In this document: positions 61,836 through 64,000 of the stretch, in pieces | How the letters are laid out: each line of letters starts with the position of its first letter | Position numbering within the stretch: the stretch's first letter is position 1 | NCBI GenBank assembly: GCA_937965785.1 | Contig: CALCKT010000069.1 | Location: 106,455 to 170,454 of the forward strand | Reading direction: 5' to 3' | Source: an uncultured Propionibacteriaceae bacterium | Lineage (GTDB): Bacteria > Actinomycetota > Actinomycetes > Propionibacteriales > Propionibacteriaceae | Length of the DNA stretch: 64,000 nt | Notes under the pieces: generated by a model | Database searches by the model: none | What the model saw: only the letters and a program-made list of their open reading frames with translations | What the model was told of the DNA's origin: nothing | Program-made: the position numbers and the translations under genes

Positions 61836-62761
61836 AGGTCGCGGTCCTGGGGTCGTCGGGTGAAATCGGCGGCAAGGTCGTCGAGGAGCTGCTGTCCGAT
61901 GGTGTCGATGTGCGGCGTGGCCTGCGGACCGGTGCAGGAGCCCCTCATTTCGACATCAGCGACCGAACCGGTGCGACCCGGCTCATCGCCTGGGCCGATG
62001 TCGTCGTTGATGCCACCCCGTCCTGGGTGTGCAACCCGGTTGTCGCGAGAGCCCTGGAACACGTTCCGGTGGTCAGCACCGGACACGTGGCGATCGCCGG
62101 TCAGGCCCTTCACGTCAGCTGCGCGGGTGCCCTGCCGGGTGTGTTGACCGGGGTTCCGCTGTTGCTTCCCCGGCGTGACCGGAAGGTGGTTTCCCGCACG
62201 ATGATCTCGGCCCCCCTGTCGCGTTCGGCGGCTCGGGACATGCTCCAGGGAGCCCGCCGTGGACCGGGTGCCGCAATCCGGCGCGACGTCCGGATGCCGT
62301 TGCTCGACGCCGAGGTCGACCTGGTTGGTTATGCAGATACCGACACCGCATTGATCGACGGACGATTTGCCCGACCCGTCGAGTGGTGGAGCGCCTGGGC
62401 CGGACGCAGATTTCGCGACGCTCTGTTCTCCGCCGTGGGGATGGAACCCGACCAGGCCGCCCTGGCTCTGTCGGCAGCCGCCGGAAACGGGGTGGTTCCC
62501 GGATGCGAGGTTCTCGCCCATGCCACGGACGGCATTGATGAAGTCGGTGTTCGGGTCGCATCGATGACAACGCTGTGCGCTGTCATGGTGGTCAGCTGCG
62601 TGAAGGTCTTGGGCGGTTTGGGAACCGCAGGGATGATGGCGCTGCCCCAGCAACTGACCGCCTTGGACCTGCTGCTGCGCGCCGGAACCGCCATCGGGCA
62701 GGTCATTGAAACAGCGGGGGGCATCATCACCCGCGCCCCGGACGAAGAGGGGGAATTGTGA
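61832..62761 (+). CDS. Saccharopine-dehydrogenase-like NAD(P)-binding reductase (set 2)
   Basis: A 309-residue paralogue of the protein at 35801. The Rossmann start is MKVAVLGSSGEIGGKVVEEL; WADVVVDATPSWVCNP and VVSTGHVAIAGQALHVSCAG follow, and the C-terminus contains GGLGTAGMMALPQQLTALDL. GTG start overlapping the NRPS stop. Because both NRPS sets keep one such gene directly coupled, it is probably a tailoring reductase for the thiazoline chain. No enzyme of this family is established in yersiniabactin assembly, to my knowledge. Confidence 0.75.
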   Translation: MKVAVLGSSGEIGGKVVEELLSDGVDVRRGLRTGAGAPHFDISDRTGATRLIAWADVVVDATPSWVCNPVVARALEHVPVVSTGHVAIAGQALHVSCAGALPGVLTGVPLLLPRRDRKVVSRTMISAPLSRSAARDMLQGARRGPGAAIRRDVRMPLLDAEVDLVGYADTDTALIDGRFARPVEWWSAWAGRRFRDALFSAVGMEPDQAALALSAAAGNGVVPGCEVLAHATDGIDEVGVRVASMTTLCAVMVVSCVKVLGGLGTAGMMALPQQLTALDLLLRAGTAIGQVIETAGGIITRAPDEEGEL

Positions 62762-63801
62762 TCGGGGTGCTGGTGGCCGGATCCACCTTCGGGGCGGTCC
62801 ACGCGCATGCCGTCAGGAACACCGACGGGATGGAACTGCTCGGGCTGCTGGGGTCCGGCAGCTCCAGGACGCTGGCGCTGGCTGCCGGACACGGTGTTGC
62901 AGCGCACTCCCGGCCTTTCCCCGCCCCGGGTTCCGGGGTCGTGGCCTCGGTGGTCCTGCGGTCCACTGCCTTGGGCGGTAACGCGGTCCCGCTGGCCCTG
63001 GAGCTCTTGTCCCAGGGCTGGAACGTGCTGGTCGAGCAGCCGATCCGCGCCGACGAGATCAAACAGCTGGCGGGCCAAGCGATGCGTGCGGGGGTTGCGT
63101 TCCGGGTCGGTAATCTGTATCTCAACCTGCCGCCCGTGGCGCGCTGCCTGAGCGTGATGGAGCGACTCCGTCTCACGCACCGGGTCAAGCAGGTTCGTGT
63201 GCTGACCTCAACCCAGACCTTGTTGGTGGGGGCGGCCGTGCTGAGAAGGTTGTGCGGGCAAGCGGCTCCTAGGGTGGAGGCCAGGCAGTCGTGCAACGGC
63301 ATCACCACATGTCTGGGCAGTGCCGGCGGGGTCGGCTTTTGTTTGCAGGTCCACAACGAGCACGACCCCGCTGATCGGGACAACGGTGGGCTGGGGTTGG
63401 TCAGCGCCGAGGTGATCACCGACGCCGGTGGTTTGGTTCTTGGTGATGCCGCTGGACCGTTGACCTGGGTGCCGCGAGTGAGCATGGGAAATCGTGATGT
63501 TCTCGGTATGCCCACGGCCGAGGCGTGTGATGTGCCGCGTGGTGAGTTGCTGTGTCCCCACGAACCGAGAGTGTTCGCGGAATGGATTCGTGTTGACTGG
63601 TGCCGGGCGGTCGCCGAGGACGTCAGGGCATGTGCCGCTGACGGTGCGGCCGGTGGCGTGAACCGGCAGCACGTGGGCCAAGCCGTTGCAGACGCCACGT
63701 GGTGGACCCTGCTATCCCGGGAGATCGGCCTACCCGAGACCGTCAATGGGAATGTTTCCCCTGTGGATGCGGCTTGGTTAGATGCCCTCGCAGATGATTG
63801 A
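62758..63801 (+). CDS. Thiazolinyl imide reductase-like protein (YbtU/PchG-like)
   Basis: A 347-residue member of the Gfo/Idh/MocA-like thiazolinyl reductases: Rossmann start IGVLVAGSTFGAVHAHAVRN, followed by NVLVEQPIRADEIKQLAGQA (the E-x-P position of the family, with Gln for Lys) and RVGNLYLNLPPVARCLSVME. YbtU, Irp3 and PchG reduce a carrier-bound thiazoline to thiazolidine with NADPH. GTG overlaps the previous stop. Last gene of the iron-boxed rightward operon. The domain match is from memory of the family pattern, so subfamily assignment is moderate. Confidence 0.78.
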   Translation: MIGVLVAGSTFGAVHAHAVRNTDGMELLGLLGSGSSRTLALAAGHGVAAHSRPFPAPGSGVVASVVLRSTALGGNAVPLALELLSQGWNVLVEQPIRADEIKQLAGQAMRAGVAFRVGNLYLNLPPVARCLSVMERLRLTHRVKQVRVLTSTQTLLVGAAVLRRLCGQAAPRVEARQSCNGITTCLGSAGGVGFCLQVHNEHDPADRDNGGLGLVSAEVITDAGGLVLGDAAGPLTWVPRVSMGNRDVLGMPTAEACDVPRGELLCPHEPRVFAEWIRVDWCRAVAEDVRACAADGAAGGVNRQHVGQAVADATWWTLLSREIGLPETVNGNVSPVDAAWLDALADD

Positions 63802-63845
63802 TACTCGGGAAAGCGCTGGTCGTCGCCGACTGCCGTCCTGACAGG

Positions 63846-64000
63846 TCAGGCCGGGGCGCCCTCCAGGATGGCGCGGCTGGCGGACAGCCCCAGGCGGGTG
63901 GCCCCCGCGGCGACCATCTCCTGGGCGGTGGCCCAGTCGCGGATACCACCGGAGGCCTTGACCCCGAGGCGGCCGTTGACGGTAGCCGCCATCAGCGCGA
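63846..64000 (-). CDS. deoC: Deoxyribose-phosphate aldolase, C-terminal fragment
   Basis: The last 51 codons are visible: RLGVKASGGIRDWATAQEMV followed by AAGATRLGLSASRAILEG. VKASGGIR contains the Schiff-base lysine of DeoC (K-A-S-G-G-I-R) and the following A-G-A-x-R-L-G-x-S is the phosphate-binding end of the barrel. The N-terminal part lies beyond the right edge. Housekeeping nucleoside catabolism, unrelated to the metallophore locus, which it therefore bounds. Confidence 0.92.
   Translation of the reverse strand, partial: ALMAATVNGRLGVKASGGIRDWATAQEMVAAGATRLGLSASRAILEGAPA

Noticed and set aside
1..64000. tRNA, rRNA or complete insertion sequence
   Set aside because: I found no convincing cloverleaf, rRNA core or transposase with ends anywhere in the window; a tRNAscan-SE or ISEScan run could overturn this.

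Overview
The window is high-GC, densely packed DNA that looks like an actinobacterial chromosome. It has GTG starts, many ATGA/GTGA stop-start overlaps, DtxR/IdeR-type iron boxes and an actinobacterial-looking dcd. A Propionibacteriaceae-like host (Arachnia/Tessaracoccus type) is my guess from overall style; it is not proven by any marker here.

Region 1 (1-9.3 kb) is a carbohydrate or glycoside locus. It holds an oligopeptide-type ABC importer (ATPase fragment, two permeases), two Gfo/Idh/MocA oxidoreductases, a divergent ROK repressor, a secreted alpha/alpha-barrel protein, a ROK sugar kinase and a PIG-L deacetylase, followed by dcd on the other strand.

Region 2 (9.5-20.6 kb) looks like a defence island. 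It contains an AAA ATPase + DUF4276 (TOPRIM-like) pair, an ABC exporter, a GNAT acetyltransferase, a CRISPR array of 23 repeats with no cas gene anywhere in the window, a lower-GC ABC exporter flanked by short dispersed repeats, and an RloA/RloB-like pair in which rloB is broken by a frameshift.

Region 3 (20.7-63.8 kb) is a large locus for a yersiniabactin/pyochelin/equibactin-like thiazoline metallophore, carried in two paralogous sets. It includes a 4'-phosphopantetheinyl transferase, a YbtPQ/IrtAB-like ABC pair, two complete ECF transporters of the MptD/Trep_Strep type, an MFS carrier, an aryl-carrier/aryl-AMP ligase fusion, and a second ligase-like protein that has lost its catalytic motifs. 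The NRPS proteins are TubC-Cy-A-PCP, C-PCP, TubC-Cy-A-[MT/E-like]-PCP-TE, and ArCP-Cy-A-PCP-Cy-A-[MT/E-like]-PCP. Accessory genes are two type II thioesterases, two saccharopine-dehydrogenase-like reductases, one thiazolinyl-reductase-like protein, a drug-type ABC-2 exporter and an acyl-AMP ligase. Four good iron boxes and one decayed one sit in front of these operons, so the whole locus is probably derepressed when iron is scarce. The adenylation domains read as cysteine-like, as expected next to heterocyclisation domains. A decayed, internally deleted copy of the start of the set lies at 43.8-44.4 kb and shows that a duplication happened. No salicylate or dihydroxybenzoate synthase is present, so the source of the starter acid is unknown.

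The right edge holds the 3' end of deoC on the minus strand. I saw no rRNA, tRNA or complete insertion sequence.
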